Part shown: positions 30,988-39,486 of the stretch, piece by piece
Layout of the letters: the number at the start of each line of letters is the position of its first letter
Numbering within the stretch: the stretch's first letter is position 1
NCBI RefSeq assembly: GCF_014163735.1
Contig: NZ_JACJDV010000019.1
Span: forward strand, 1 to 60,947
Direction of reading: 5' to 3'
DNA: 60,947 bases
Origin: Shewanella sp. SR44-3
GTDB taxonomy: Bacteria; Pseudomonadota; Gammaproteobacteria; Enterobacterales; Shewanellaceae
Position numbers and translations under genes: made by a program
The notes under the pieces: model-generated
Told to the model about the DNA's origin: nothing
Seen by the model: the letters and a program-made list of their open reading frames with translations, nothing else
Databases searched by the model: none

Positions 30988-33198
30988 CTAGTGTTTTGGC
31001 CAATTTATCTCATTGGTTGGATAATTACTGTCGACGCGGATCATGCCTCTGAGTGTGGCTTGAGTCAGATTCAAGTAGAGAGGTTTAAAGAAGGTTGCCG
31101 CAGGGGCAAAATTTAAGGCTCGTAAACTTAAATAACTGTCTTTCTTTCCTACGCTCAATGCCGCAGCAAGGGCAAATTGAGCGGTTTCAAATTCTACTTC
31201 TGGGCTTATATGAACATCGGGATTGGGATGAAGTGGTAAATTCACATGACCTAAACTATAGCTATTGTCATAACAAGGCACAGTATTAAAGCTTAAATTG
31301 TTACGTTGATTTAGAGCTAACTCTGTGAGACAACTCTTTAATTTTTCAGCTATTTCAATAACATTAGTGTTAGTGTCGAAATAAAACCCCAACAAACCAC
31401 TATGGATAATATACACGCTGGCATTCATTTGAGATTCGAAGTATTCAATATACATTTGCATTAGGCTATTTGCTTGAGATTGACCTAGGAATAATTCACA
31501 GTTGGCTAAAGATTCAATACGAGCTAGTACTAAAGTTTGTTGTGTCTGAGAGTTATGCTGCTGTTCGAGCCCTTTGTGGTTCTGTGCCAAGTGTTTAATC
31601 AGCCCTTGATAACCCTTAAGTTGAGTCGTGGGCTCTAAGGCCAGGCTATGTCGTTGTAGCTTAACCTTGTGCCTTAAATTGCGATTGTATCGATACAGGG
31701 AATAGAGTAGTGGTAATAATAGTGCGATGGCGATAATAAGCGCAAAAACTCCCATATGAGAGTTTTGTTTTTGTTGAATAAATTCACTGTTCTTGGCTTG
31801 TAATAAGTTGAGTTCAAATTTAAGTTTTTGCTCAGTTAAGCTTAAGTTTTCCATATCATTTTGCAAAGGCTGCTTACTGTTTTTATTTAGCTCTAATAGC
31901 GTCTTAAGCACGTTAATGGTGGATGGTAAATCACCTAATGCGCCATAAGCTTGCGTTAGATAATCTAATGCTTCAATTTGCTCTTCAGCTAAGTTTTTAT
32001 TTTTAGCGATAGTGAGTGCTGCATTGGCGTGTAAAACTGCATTCTGCCAGTCTTTTTCTTCAACGGTTAATTGAGCAAACAGCAGCTCATTGTAAACAAG
32101 GTAATGTAAGGTTTTTTTCTGTTTAAATAAATCATTAGCCATTTGCAGGTATTTTACCGCTGCAGTCTGATTACCTAAGTGTTTATAAGCTTCACCAATA
32201 TTATGGAAATTTAGCGCCTCACCGATGGAGTTACCTGCTTTTTCATCCACTTGCTGGGCATTGAAATAGTAGTCAATGGCTTTATTCCATTCTTCTTGAG
32301 CTGCATAGGTCATTGCAATAACAGTTAACGCTTGTGAAACATAGGGCTTTTGGTCTAATTTTTGAAAGCTGCTGGCGGCAGCATGGGCATGCTTTAGGGC
32401 GTCATCCCATTGCTCAAGATCGCGATATGTTCGGGCGAGCTGGTACTGAGCATGGGCTTTTATGCCTGGATAATTCAAACGATTCGCTATAGTGAAAGCT
32501 TCGCTATAATGCTGTAAAGATTTGGCTAACTCTTTTTGTTTATTGTAATAAAGACCCAGAGCCGATTCCGTCTGAGCGATAAAATAGTCATTTCTTAATT
32601 GATAGGCGATAGCACGGTAGCGGTTGAGGTGCGACAGGGCAGGTACTTCTTGCAGTAGCATATAGTGTAATTCACTGAGGTGCTCATGCAGGGTGTATTT
32701 AAATAATATCGAGGCCATATCTTGCTCGTCGGCAATTTTTGCCAAAGCCTGATTATAAATATTTACGGAATTTGTAAAGTCTTGTTTATCTCGAGCCATC
32801 AATCTTGCTTTGAGCATTAATACCACAGACTCCTCTAAAGGTGTGCTGGCAATGGACTCAAGTTGAGTTATCAGTAAGGTCGCATCGGCAATTTTGGTAT
32901 TACTCTTTAGGCTTCTCTCAAGGTTTAAACGCGCTAAGACTTCCAATGTGCGGTGTAATTGTGCGGGTTCAAACCCAAGTTCGTCTGCCAAGACCTTAAA
33001 TTCCATGGGGCCATTAAATACCAGAGGTGAACCACTGGCTTTATAGAGCTCTTGATATAATTGATTGGGCTGCTCACGAAAGTTGATTTCGAGTTCTTCA
33101 TTGTTTTGAATTAACGCAAACACAGGGCTACTGAAAAGGGCAAGTAATGCCAGCATGATGAAGGGGGATGCGCTTGCTAAGAGTCGATTAAATGTCAT
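30988..33198 (-). CDS. TPR-containing membrane protein with degenerate GGDEF-like C-terminus
   Basis: 736 residues. Signal peptide (FIMLALLALFSSPVFA), then a periplasmic region with about seven tetratricopeptide repeats (residues 140-430), a coiled coil, one membrane helix (about 488-506, VFALIIAIALLLPLLYSLY) and a cytoplasmic C-terminal domain. That domain has EPTTQLKGYQGLIKH where GGDEF domains have DPLTxLxNR, but no GGDEF motif, so it is probably catalytically dead. Layout matches TPR-GGDEF sensors of Shewanella and Vibrio. May sense a periplasmic cue and act by binding another protein (inference). Confidence 0.75.
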   Translation of the reverse strand: MTFNRLLASASPFIMLALLALFSSPVFALIQNNEELEINFREQPNQLYQELYKASGSPLVFNGPMEFKVLADELGFEPAQLHRTLEVLARLNLERSLKSNTKIADATLLITQLESIASTPLEESVVLMLKARLMARDKQDFTNSVNIYNQALAKIADEQDMASILFKYTLHEHLSELHYMLLQEVPALSHLNRYRAIAYQLRNDYFIAQTESALGLYYNKQKELAKSLQHYSEAFTIANRLNYPGIKAHAQYQLARTYRDLEQWDDALKHAHAAASSFQKLDQKPYVSQALTVIAMTYAAQEEWNKAIDYYFNAQQVDEKAGNSIGEALNFHNIGEAYKHLGNQTAAVKYLQMANDLFKQKKTLHYLVYNELLFAQLTVEEKDWQNAVLHANAALTIAKNKNLAEEQIEALDYLTQAYGALGDLPSTINVLKTLLELNKNSKQPLQNDMENLSLTEQKLKFELNLLQAKNSEFIQQKQNSHMGVFALIIAIALLLPLLYSLYRYNRNLRHKVKLQRHSLALEPTTQLKGYQGLIKHLAQNHKGLEQQHNSQTQQTLVLARIESLANCELFLGQSQANSLMQMYIEYFESQMNASVYIIHSGLLGFYFDTNTNVIEIAEKLKSCLTELALNQRNNLSFNTVPCYDNSYSLGHVNLPLHPNPDVHISPEVEFETAQFALAAALSVGKKDSYLSLRALNFAPAATFFKPLYLNLTQATLRGMIRVDSNYPTNEINWPKH

Positions 33199-33292
33199 TT
33201 GTAAGTTTTTGTTAGTTAAGTGTTAGATAATGGCTGGAGCTTGTTATACTCGCCACAAAAAAAGAAAGCAAATTTACCAGAAGGAAATTAGA

Positions 33293-35143
33293 GTGACATT
33301 ATCCACTTTCGCTAAGTCTTGCCTTTATTCAAGCCTATCGATGAGCGCCTTGTTTGGCATGGCGCACGCCGATGTTCATTACAAGATTGATTTACGTACA
33401 CCTGAGCACCATAGCGCCAATGTCGAAGTACAGTTTCCTCAAACTGACAGCCAGACACTTAAGGTTAATCTCCCCATGTGGCGTACTGGCAAATATCAAA
33501 TGTTGCCCCTTGCCGATGGGATCCGAAACTTTACTGCACTCGATGATGAAGGTAAGGCGCTAAAATGGCAACGATTAGCCAGTGGCGAATGGCAGGTTAA
33601 GTTAGAAAAACCAGGCCCTGTGACGGTAAGTTATCAACTTTATGCCAACGATTTAGGCTTAAGAGTCCGAGACATTAATGCCTCCCACGCCTTTTTAGAC
33701 GCCAGTGGGGTATTTATGTATAGCCCGAGCTCTCAAGCACAAGCTATTAGCGTGAGTTTGCAGGTACCAAAAGGCTGGGAAAGTTACTCTGGGATGAAGA
33801 AAGGGCCATCGCCCCATAAGCAAGTGCACGTATTTAATGCAGATAACTATCACGTGTTGGTGGATTCCCCCATTGAGACTGGGATCAATACTAGTTATGA
33901 CTTTAATGCTGATGGCCGCGAATATCAGGCGGTGTTCTGGGGCGAAGGTAATTATGACAGCCAAAAAATCGTTGCAGATTTGACAAAAATCAGTGCACAG
34001 GCCCATACCATCTGGTCAGGTTTTCCTTTTGAGCGCTATGTATACATGATCCACGCCACCAGCGGTGAGAAGGGCGCAACCGAGCACCTTAACTCTACCG
34101 TGATTCAATTACCGCGATTTAACTTTCGTGAACGAGAAGATTACCTGCGTTTTATTAGCACAGCGTCCCATGAATTTATTCACACTTGGAATGTTAAAGC
34201 TTATAGACCACAAGGCTTAGTGCCTTACGATTATCAAGCCGAAAACCTTACCAGCCTATTGTGGATAGCGGAAGGCTCAACCAGCTACTTTCAAAATCAG
34301 TTTCTGCTAAGTGCAGGCATTATGACTGCTAAAGAGTTTTTGCAAGACTTGGCAAAACGCATTGATGCAAACCTTAACAACCCAGGTAAAGAGTTGCAGT
34401 CAGTGGCTGAAGCAAGCCTTGGGCAGTGGACCAGCACTGGCGGTGATTATGCCATGAATCACAGCGTAAACATTTACTCTGAAGGCTACTTTGCTTCACT
34501 CTCACTAGACTTTAGCCTGCTTGAAGACAGTGGGCTTAAACATAGCTATCGTGATGTACACCGCAAGCTTTATGAAGATTTTAGACTGCCTAAGGCTTAT
34601 GGCGTTAATGATGTTAAAGCCATTTTAACCTCACTTAGCGGTAAAGATTATCAACAGTGGTGGCACAAACACGTCGATAGTCCGGTGAGTTTAGATTTCG
34701 ATACTTTGTTAAATAAAGCTGGCCTTAAATTGCAGTACGGTAAAAAGCCTAAAACCACAGTAGATGCCGGCATGAGTTTAACAGGTGTTCACGGTGATTT
34801 GACGTTAGCCCATGTGCGTAAAGGTGGTCCAGCGTGGAATGCGGGATTAACGTCAGGGGATGAAATTATTGCCATCAATGGCTTAAAAGTCACCAGTGAA
34901 GGCTTTAACAAGCGCCTTGAAGATTTTAAATCAGGGGATGTGCTGCGCATCAGCGTATTTAAACAGCAGCAGTTACAGCAGGTTAAACTGACTTTAGCCG
35001 AGCAGCCTAAAGGGGATGTGATGCTTGTGAGCGTAGCTAACCCCAGCGCAGCACAACAAGCCTTCTATAAGGCTTGGCTTGGGATGGATTGGCCTTTTGA
35101 TGAAAAAGGTGAGTTACTCAGTAATGATGACGCTGCAGAGTAA
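33293..35143 (+). CDS. Exported M61-family metallopeptidase with PDZ domain
   Basis: Glycyl-aminopeptidase-type zinc peptidase. GTG at 33293 follows AAGGAA by 6 bases and gives a signal peptide (LYSSLSMSALFGMAHA). The reading frame is open further upstream, but without a ribosome site. The catalytic motif HEFIH is at residues 293-297, followed by the downstream Glu region (LLWIAEGSTSYF). A PDZ domain fills the last 120 residues (AHVRKGGPAWNAGLTSGDEIIAING). 616 residues, normal for M61. Periplasmic location is inferred. Confidence 0.87.
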   Translation: MTLSTFAKSCLYSSLSMSALFGMAHADVHYKIDLRTPEHHSANVEVQFPQTDSQTLKVNLPMWRTGKYQMLPLADGIRNFTALDDEGKALKWQRLASGEWQVKLEKPGPVTVSYQLYANDLGLRVRDINASHAFLDASGVFMYSPSSQAQAISVSLQVPKGWESYSGMKKGPSPHKQVHVFNADNYHVLVDSPIETGINTSYDFNADGREYQAVFWGEGNYDSQKIVADLTKISAQAHTIWSGFPFERYVYMIHATSGEKGATEHLNSTVIQLPRFNFREREDYLRFISTASHEFIHTWNVKAYRPQGLVPYDYQAENLTSLLWIAEGSTSYFQNQFLLSAGIMTAKEFLQDLAKRIDANLNNPGKELQSVAEASLGQWTSTGGDYAMNHSVNIYSEGYFASLSLDFSLLEDSGLKHSYRDVHRKLYEDFRLPKAYGVNDVKAILTSLSGKDYQQWWHKHVDSPVSLDFDTLLNKAGLKLQYGKKPKTTVDAGMSLTGVHGDLTLAHVRKGGPAWNAGLTSGDEIIAINGLKVTSEGFNKRLEDFKSGDVLRISVFKQQQLQQVKLTLAEQPKGDVMLVSVANPSAAQQAFYKAWLGMDWPFDEKGELLSNDDAAE

Positions 35144-35182
35144 TATTGACCTTAACCTCGAAGCGCTGCTACGACTGTGAGT

Positions 35183-35219
35183 GGAGTAAAGCCATCTTAG
35201 GGTGGCTTTACTTTTTTCT
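35183..35219 (+). terminator. Intrinsic terminator of the M61 peptidase gene
   Basis: Ten-base stem AGTAAAGCCA/TGGCTTTACT with an 8-base loop followed by a T-run. Confidence 0.85.
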
Positions 35220-35279
35220 ACGGATCTTTTCAGGGCTTGAGTTCATTTGAATTGGGCCCGTTTACCTCATGTAATATAA

Positions 35280-35308
35280 GTGTCATCTATTGGTAATAGA
35301 CTTGTCAC
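35280..35308 (+). promoter_or_regulatory. Pho box upstream of pstS
   Basis: Three heptamers, GTGTCAT, TGGTAAT and TTGTCAC, are spaced exactly 11 bases apart, the periodicity of PhoB sites. The box ends 65 bases before the pstS start. The first and last units match the consensus CTGTCAT well; the middle is weaker. Confidence 0.7.
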
Positions 35309-35373
35309 GCTAGCCAATGATACTGAGCTGGTTAATTCAACCTAAGTACGCTTTTTAAATCTGGAGCACAAGA

Positions 35374-36345
35374 ATGAAATTGAAACAGCTTGTTAGCGCA
35401 ATGACCTTAACTGCAGTCAGTGTATTCTCTGCAGCTTCTATGGCATCAATTGATAGCGCCTTACCAACTTATGAGAAAACCAGCGGTGTGTCAGGTAATT
35501 TATCTTCAGTAGGTTCTGACACCTTAGCAAACATGATGACCTTATGGGCAGAAGAATTTAAGCACATTTATCCTAATGTAAATATTCAAATTCAAGCCGC
35601 GGGTTCTTCAACTGCGCCGCCAGCGTTAACCGAAGGGACTTCTCAGTTTGGACCAATGAGCCGTAAAATGAAGCCAAATGAAGTTGAAGCGTTTGAAAAG
35701 CATTATGGCTATCAACCTACAGCTATTCGTGTTGCTATTGATGCTTTGGCTGTGTTTGTTCATAAAGATAATCCAATAAAAGGGTTAAGCATCGCTGAAA
35801 TTGATAGCATTTTCTCTTCGACTAATAAGTGTGGTGGCGATGAAGCCAATCGTTGGGGGCAACTAGGGTTAGACGGTAACTGGAAAGATAAAGACATTCA
35901 GCTATATGGTCGTAATTCAGTGTCAGGCACTTATGGTTACTTTAAAGAAAAAGCCCTTTGTAAAGGTGACTTTAGAGCTAACGTCAATGAGCAGCCAGGG
36001 TCTGCTTCAGTAGTGCAATCTGTGTCGCAATCACTTAATGCTATTGGTTATTCTGGCATTGGTTACAAGACTGCTGGCGTACGTGCATTAGCAATATCTA
36101 AAAAAGGTGGTGAGCTAATCGCGGCCACTCCTGAGAATGCGGCTAGCGGTACTTATCCACTATCACGTTATTTATACGTGTATATCAATAAGCACCCCAA
36201 TAAAGAGTTATCACCAATGGATCGTGAATTCATCCGTTACGTGTTATCTAAGCAAGGTCAGCAAGTGGTTGAGAAAGATGGTTATGTACCATTACCACGC
36301 AGCGTAGTGGCCAAAGATTTAGAAAAAGCAGGGATCCGCCTGTAA
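35374..36345 (+). CDS. pstS: Phosphate ABC transporter substrate-binding protein
   Basis: Periplasmic phosphate receptor. Signal peptide ending ASMA, then [12 protein letters not shown] and [11 protein letters not shown] with the phosphate-contacting Ser/Thr residues, GPMSRKMKP, and the later [12 protein letters not shown]. 323 residues. It stands alone: no pstC, pstA or pstB follows, and a strong terminator lies 18 bases after the stop. The Pho box supports induction by phosphate starvation. An orphan paralogue of a complete pst operon elsewhere is likely. Confidence 0.88.
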   Translation: MKLKQLVSAMTLTAVSVFSAASMASIDSALPTYEKTSGVSGNLSSVGSDTLANMMTLWAEEFKHIYPNVNIQIQAAGSSTAPPALTEGTSQFGPMSRKMKPNEVEAFEKHYGYQPTAIRVAIDALAVFVHKDNPIKGLSIAEIDSIFSSTNKCGGDEANRWGQLGLDGNWKDKDIQLYGRNSVSGTYGYFKEKALCKGDFRANVNEQPGSASVVQSVSQSLNAIGYSGIGYKTAGVRALAISKKGGELIAATPENAASGTYPLSRYLYVYINKHPNKELSPMDREFIRYVLSKQGQQVVEKDGYVPLPRSVVAKDLEKAGIRL

Positions 36346-36363
36346 CAACAACTCTTATTTGAT

Positions 36364-36391
36364 GAAAGGCCTCTTCGGAGGCCTTTTTTGT
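36364..36391 (+). terminator. Intrinsic terminator of pstS
   Basis: AGGCCTC/GAGGCCT stem closed by a TTCG tetraloop and followed by T residues. Confidence 0.92.
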
Positions 36392-36424
36392 ATTTCAATA
36401 TAGTAAAAACACCAACGAATAGAT

Positions 36425-36540
36425 AAAAAAAAGCAACCTGATTAAGGTTGCTACGGTTGCAAAAGCAATTCGTGTGATAGTGAAACACCTATCTAAAAGG
36501 GAGGATGATGAACAAAAATGTGTAAAACAAATTTGGTACA
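36425..36540 (-). ncRNA. Predicted sigma-E-dependent small RNA, copy 1
   Basis: Minus-strand unit of about 115 nt. Promoter: GAACTT at 36567-36572, then 15 bases to GTCTCA, which fits the RpoE consensus. The predicted RNA starts about 36540 with an AU-rich, open 5' region holding UUCAUCAUCCUCCC. Then come a GATAG/CTATC hairpin, a TTGC/GCAA hairpin, and the terminator AGCAACC/GGTTGCT followed by eight T. There is no plausible reading frame. Nearly identical to copy 2. Transcription has not been shown. Confidence 0.7.
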
Positions 36541-36545
36541 TAATA

Positions 36546-36572
36546 TGAGACTCAAGATGCCGAGATAAGTTC
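36546..36572 (-). promoter_or_regulatory. Sigma-E-type promoter of small RNA copy 1
   Basis: GAACTT (-35) and GTCTCA (-10) separated by 15 bases on the minus strand. The spacer differs from copy 2 at several positions while both elements are identical, which suggests selection on the promoter boxes. Confidence 0.65.
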
Positions 36573-36646
36573 ATTAAAAATGTGATTTATTTTTTTGATT
36601 GTAGTTTGCGTTGACTTAAGTTGGTTATCGGCACTGAAAAACAGTC

Positions 36647-36761
36647 AAAAAAAAGCAACCTGATTAAGGTTGCTACGTTTGCAAAAGCAATTCGTGTGAT
36701 AGTGAAATACCTATCTAAAAGGGAGATGATGAACAAAAATGTGTAAAACAAATTTGGTACA
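36647..36761 (-). ncRNA. Predicted sigma-E-dependent small RNA, copy 2
   Basis: Tandem near-copy of the unit at 36425, with only three differences in the transcribed part (two substitutions and a one-base deletion). It shares the open 5' region with UUCAUCAUCUCCC, the two small hairpins and the same terminator with eight T. The complement of the 13-base motif reads GGGAG followed by AUGAUGAA, the form of a ribosome site with start codon, so translation-start pairing is a natural mode of action (inference). Confidence 0.7.
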
Positions 36762-36766
36762 TAATA

Positions 36767-36793
36767 TGAGACTCAAGAGGGAGGGATAAGTTC
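36767..36793 (-). promoter_or_regulatory. Sigma-E-type promoter of small RNA copy 2
   Basis: GAACTT at 36788-36793 and GTCTCA ending at 36767, 15-base spacer, minus strand. The spacer contains CCCTCCCT, different from copy 1. Confidence 0.65.
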
Positions 36794-36952
36794 ATTACAG
36801 TAGCGATTAAATTGCATATATTTTAAATATTAATTAGCAAGATTTTAGTTCATTGATTTTATTTGTCATTTTAAATTCGCGAGATATTTCGTTGATGAGA
36901 CATTGATAGGATTAACCTGATTTCTGGTTTGGTTTGAGAGTGTTTTTTGGGC

Positions 36953-37057
36953 ATAAAAAAAGGCAATCAATGGATTGCCTATCGATCTACGTTGAGATCA
37001 AGGGGACCGCGCTAGAAGTCCCAGGGAGATGATGAAGAAAGTGAAAAATGACTTTCA
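36953..37057 (-). ncRNA. Predicted small RNA, divergent copy 3
   Basis: Third minus-strand unit. It keeps the motif UUCAUCAUCUCCC (37024-37036) and a preceding CAUUUUU, then shows GGGAC/GTCCC and GATCT/AGATC hairpins and the terminator AGGCAAT/ATTGCCT with seven T. The hairpin sequences share nothing with copies 1 and 2, yet the order (open seed, two hairpins, terminator) is the same. The promoter has GAACTT at 37084-37089, with a weaker -10 (CTCCAA). Confidence 0.62.
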
Positions 37058-37062
37058 ATAAA

Positions 37063-37089
37063 TTGGAGTCTTCTAGAGGGTAAAAGTTC
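37063..37089 (-). promoter_or_regulatory. Sigma-E-like promoter of small RNA copy 3
   Basis: GAACTT (-35), 15 bases, CTCCAA (-10). The -35 is perfect and the spacing equals that of the other copies, but the -10 is poor. A separate TTGACA lies at 37111-37116 on the same strand without a good -10. Confidence 0.45.
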
Positions 37090-37345
37090 ATTTTCAAGAA
37101 GAAATAATCTGTCAATTATTACATTTTATTATCAAGTGATCACTTAAGTCATTGCGAGTAAAGGGGTTATAGTTTTTTTTAGAGGGCGTTCGAAATTCTG
37201 TGTCAGGTTAAGTTTAAATTTCGAGCACGCTGTCTAAACGTCCTTCAAAATAAATCGCTAACTGAGATAGACAAAGGCTCCAATTGTGAATGGGCATTGG
37301 TAGTGTTCATAATTCTCCCTATTACACTTGTTTTGCGCATCTTAC

Positions 37346-37831
37346 TTAGCTCAATAGTGCAGCTATTTTGGGCGCCAAGCTTTCAGGCTTAGTTGTCGGC
37401 GCAAAACGTTCGAGCACATTGCCATTGCCATCTACCAGAAATTTGGTGAAATTCCATTTGATGGCTTCTGTGCCTAATAACCCCTTGGCTGAATGCTTTA
37501 AGTACTGATACAAAGGGGCGGCATCGGCACCATTAACATCAACTTTGCTAAACAATGGAAAGGTGACACCAAAGTTCAATTCACAGAACTGGCTTATTTT
37601 GGCTTCATTTTCTTTCTCTTGGGCACCAAACTGATTACAAGGGAAACCAAGCACTGTAAATCCTTTAGCCGAATACGCCTGATAAAGTTCTTCCAATGCT
37701 TTGTATTGCGGAGTAAAACCACATTGGCTAGCGGTATTAACAATTAACAGCACTTTGCCTTTAAAGTTGCCCATGCTTAACGGATTGCCTTGGATGTCTG
37801 TCACGGTGAAATCATAGATAGAATTTTGCAT
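37346..37831 (-). CDS. Glutathione-peroxidase-family protein
   Basis: Thiol peroxidase reducing hydroperoxides, cytosolic, with peroxidatic Cys37 (ASQCGFTPQY) instead of selenocysteine. The partner Gln is in FPCNQFG and the Trp/Asn in KWNFTKF, so the catalytic tetrad is present. ATG at 37831 has GGAG upstream and gives 161 residues. Open frame continues 13 codons further without support. No terminator of its own is seen, so transcripts may run into the small-RNA cluster. Confidence 0.87.
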   Translation of the reverse strand: MQNSIYDFTVTDIQGNPLSMGNFKGKVLLIVNTASQCGFTPQYKALEELYQAYSAKGFTVLGFPCNQFGAQEKENEAKISQFCELNFGVTFPLFSKVDVNGADAAPLYQYLKHSAKGLLGTEAIKWNFTKFLVDGNGNVLERFAPTTKPESLAPKIAALLS

Positions 37832-37981
37832 TTCAAGCTCCAAAAAATAGGTTGCACCGACTATAGTCAAAACTGATGTTTTTCACAATTAAATTGTGCA
37901 CAACTTTTTATATGTATTTGCTTATAAATACAAAAATCAATATAGTTTGTCCATATTTAGATAGGCAAAAGGGGCTGTTGC

Positions 37982-39358
37982 GTGAACGAAATTGAGACCG
38001 AAGTTGAAAATGGTGCTCAAACTCAGGCTGAAGTAAGTCTTGTTGTTCAACAACTTACAGAGGCTGAAGGTGAAGCTCAAGCCGAAGTATTTAGCGACAT
38101 TCTTGATGAAGCCGAACCAGGTACAATATCATTATTATTAGAATCGTTACCGCTAGATGAGCGTTACGATCGTTGGCTACAGATAGCCATAGAAGAAAGG
38201 GCTGAAGTATTAAGCCTGATGCGTGCCGATCCACGTTTGGGGATCTTGAAAAAGATGCCTAGTGAAGAGATTGATCTGTTATTTAGTCAGTTAAGTCCTG
38301 AAGACTTAATTGATTGGAGTGATTCATTACCCGATAGCATGATAGACAGAGCGCTCGCCCAGATGGGTGAGCGTCAACGTCGTCACTTTGAGCTTTATAA
38401 TCAATATACGGAAAATGAAATTGGTCGTTATGCCGATCATCAAATGCTAGTGCTTAGCCACTTATCTTCGGTAGCACAAGGGCAACGATTTTTTAGACGT
38501 ATCGATTTAGATTGTAACGATCATCTTTTCTTAGTGGATGAAGAAGATAAGTATTTAGGGACAGTTAGGCGCCATGATCTATTTAAACAAGATCCTGATA
38601 CTCTGCTTGAGTCATTAATTTGGGAAGATGGCCGCTCTATTGCTGCCGATTCATCCTTGATTGAGGCCGCAGAAGCTGTAGAGCACAGCCGCGAGCTTGA
38701 ATTCCCTGTGGTCGATAGCGAAGGTATATTGATAGGGCGGGTGACACTGCGCACAGCAACGGCCTTAGTGCGTGAACATTACGAAGCTCAGTTGATGGCA
38801 ACTGCGGGTATGGATGAAGACGACGATCTCTTCGCGCCCATTATGATAGGCGCAAGGCGCCGTGCCGTGTGGTTAGGCATAAATTTACTCACAGCGTTTT
38901 TAGCTTCAGCGACCATAGGTTTATTTGAAAATGTACTTTCAGAAGTGGTGGCCTTGGCGGTATTAATGCCTATTGTGGCTTCTATGGGCGGTATCGCTGG
39001 TAGCCAGTCGTTGACCTTGATGATCCGCGGCATGGCTATGGGGCAGATTTCGGCTGGTAACGTAATGTCACTTCTGAAAAACGAACTGGGTATTGGTGCA
39101 GTTAACGGAGTGCTGTGGGCTATTACTGTAGGTATTGTTGCTGGCTGGTGGTTTGATGACAGGACTATGGGGCTGATCATAGGCTCAGCTATCTTAATTA
39201 ATATGGCTGTGGCAGCTTTAGCTGGTGTAACTATTCCCATGATATTACAGAAGTTTAATCAAGATGCGGCATTGTCTGGTTCAGTTATTTTAACGACTGT
39301 CACGGATGTTGTAGGCTTCTTTACCTTCTTGGGCTTAGCAACGATTTTGTATCTCTAA
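37982..39358 (+). CDS. mgtE: Magnesium transporter MgtE
   Basis: Inner-membrane Mg2+ channel. N-terminal superhelical MgtE_N domain (about 30-130), two CBS domains (135-260) that sense cytosolic Mg2+, and five membrane helices (about 285-458) including PIVASMGGIAGSQSLTLMIRGMA, the pore signature. 458 residues. Start GTG behind AGGGG. Monocistronic, with a terminator at 39386. Confidence 0.93.
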   Translation: MNEIETEVENGAQTQAEVSLVVQQLTEAEGEAQAEVFSDILDEAEPGTISLLLESLPLDERYDRWLQIAIEERAEVLSLMRADPRLGILKKMPSEEIDLLFSQLSPEDLIDWSDSLPDSMIDRALAQMGERQRRHFELYNQYTENEIGRYADHQMLVLSHLSSVAQGQRFFRRIDLDCNDHLFLVDEEDKYLGTVRRHDLFKQDPDTLLESLIWEDGRSIAADSSLIEAAEAVEHSRELEFPVVDSEGILIGRVTLRTATALVREHYEAQLMATAGMDEDDDLFAPIMIGARRRAVWLGINLLTAFLASATIGLFENVLSEVVALAVLMPIVASMGGIAGSQSLTLMIRGMAMGQISAGNVMSLLKNELGIGAVNGVLWAITVGIVAGWWFDDRTMGLIIGSAILINMAVAALAGVTIPMILQKFNQDAALSGSVILTTVTDVVGFFTFLGLATILYL

Positions 39359-39385
39359 GCATGCTTATCGAGCAGAAGATAAATG

Positions 39386-39414
39386 TTAAAGGATCGCATT
39401 GCGGTCCTTTTTTA
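39386..39414 (+). terminator. Intrinsic terminator of mgtE
   Basis: GGATCGC/GCGGTCC stem (one G-T pair) with a 3-base loop and T-run. Confidence 0.82.
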
Positions 39415-39426
39415 TGGATTTTTGAA

Positions 39427-39461
39427 ACAAAAAAGCAAGTTGCGAGCAACTTGCTTTTATA
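39427..39461. terminator. Terminator downstream of the small basic-protein gene
   Basis: GCAAGTTGC/GCAACTTGC stem with a 2-base loop, A-run left and T-run right. On the minus strand it ends the gene at 39487. Confidence 0.85.
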
Positions 39462-39486
39462 AATTTGATTCAGCTAAAACCAGGTG

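Noticed and set aside
36502..36735. Short plus-strand frames (ATGATGAACAAAAATGTG then stop) preceded by GGGAG in the repeated units
   Set aside because: Six codons only, with no plus-strand promoter. The terminators and promoter boxes all point to the minus strand, so the GGGAG-ATG pattern is better read as the complement of the RNA seed.
37134..37145. Perfect palindrome AAGTGATCACTT upstream of small RNA copy 3
   Set aside because: Only 12 bases in an AT-rich region and not placed at a defined distance from a promoter. Noted but not claimed as an operator.
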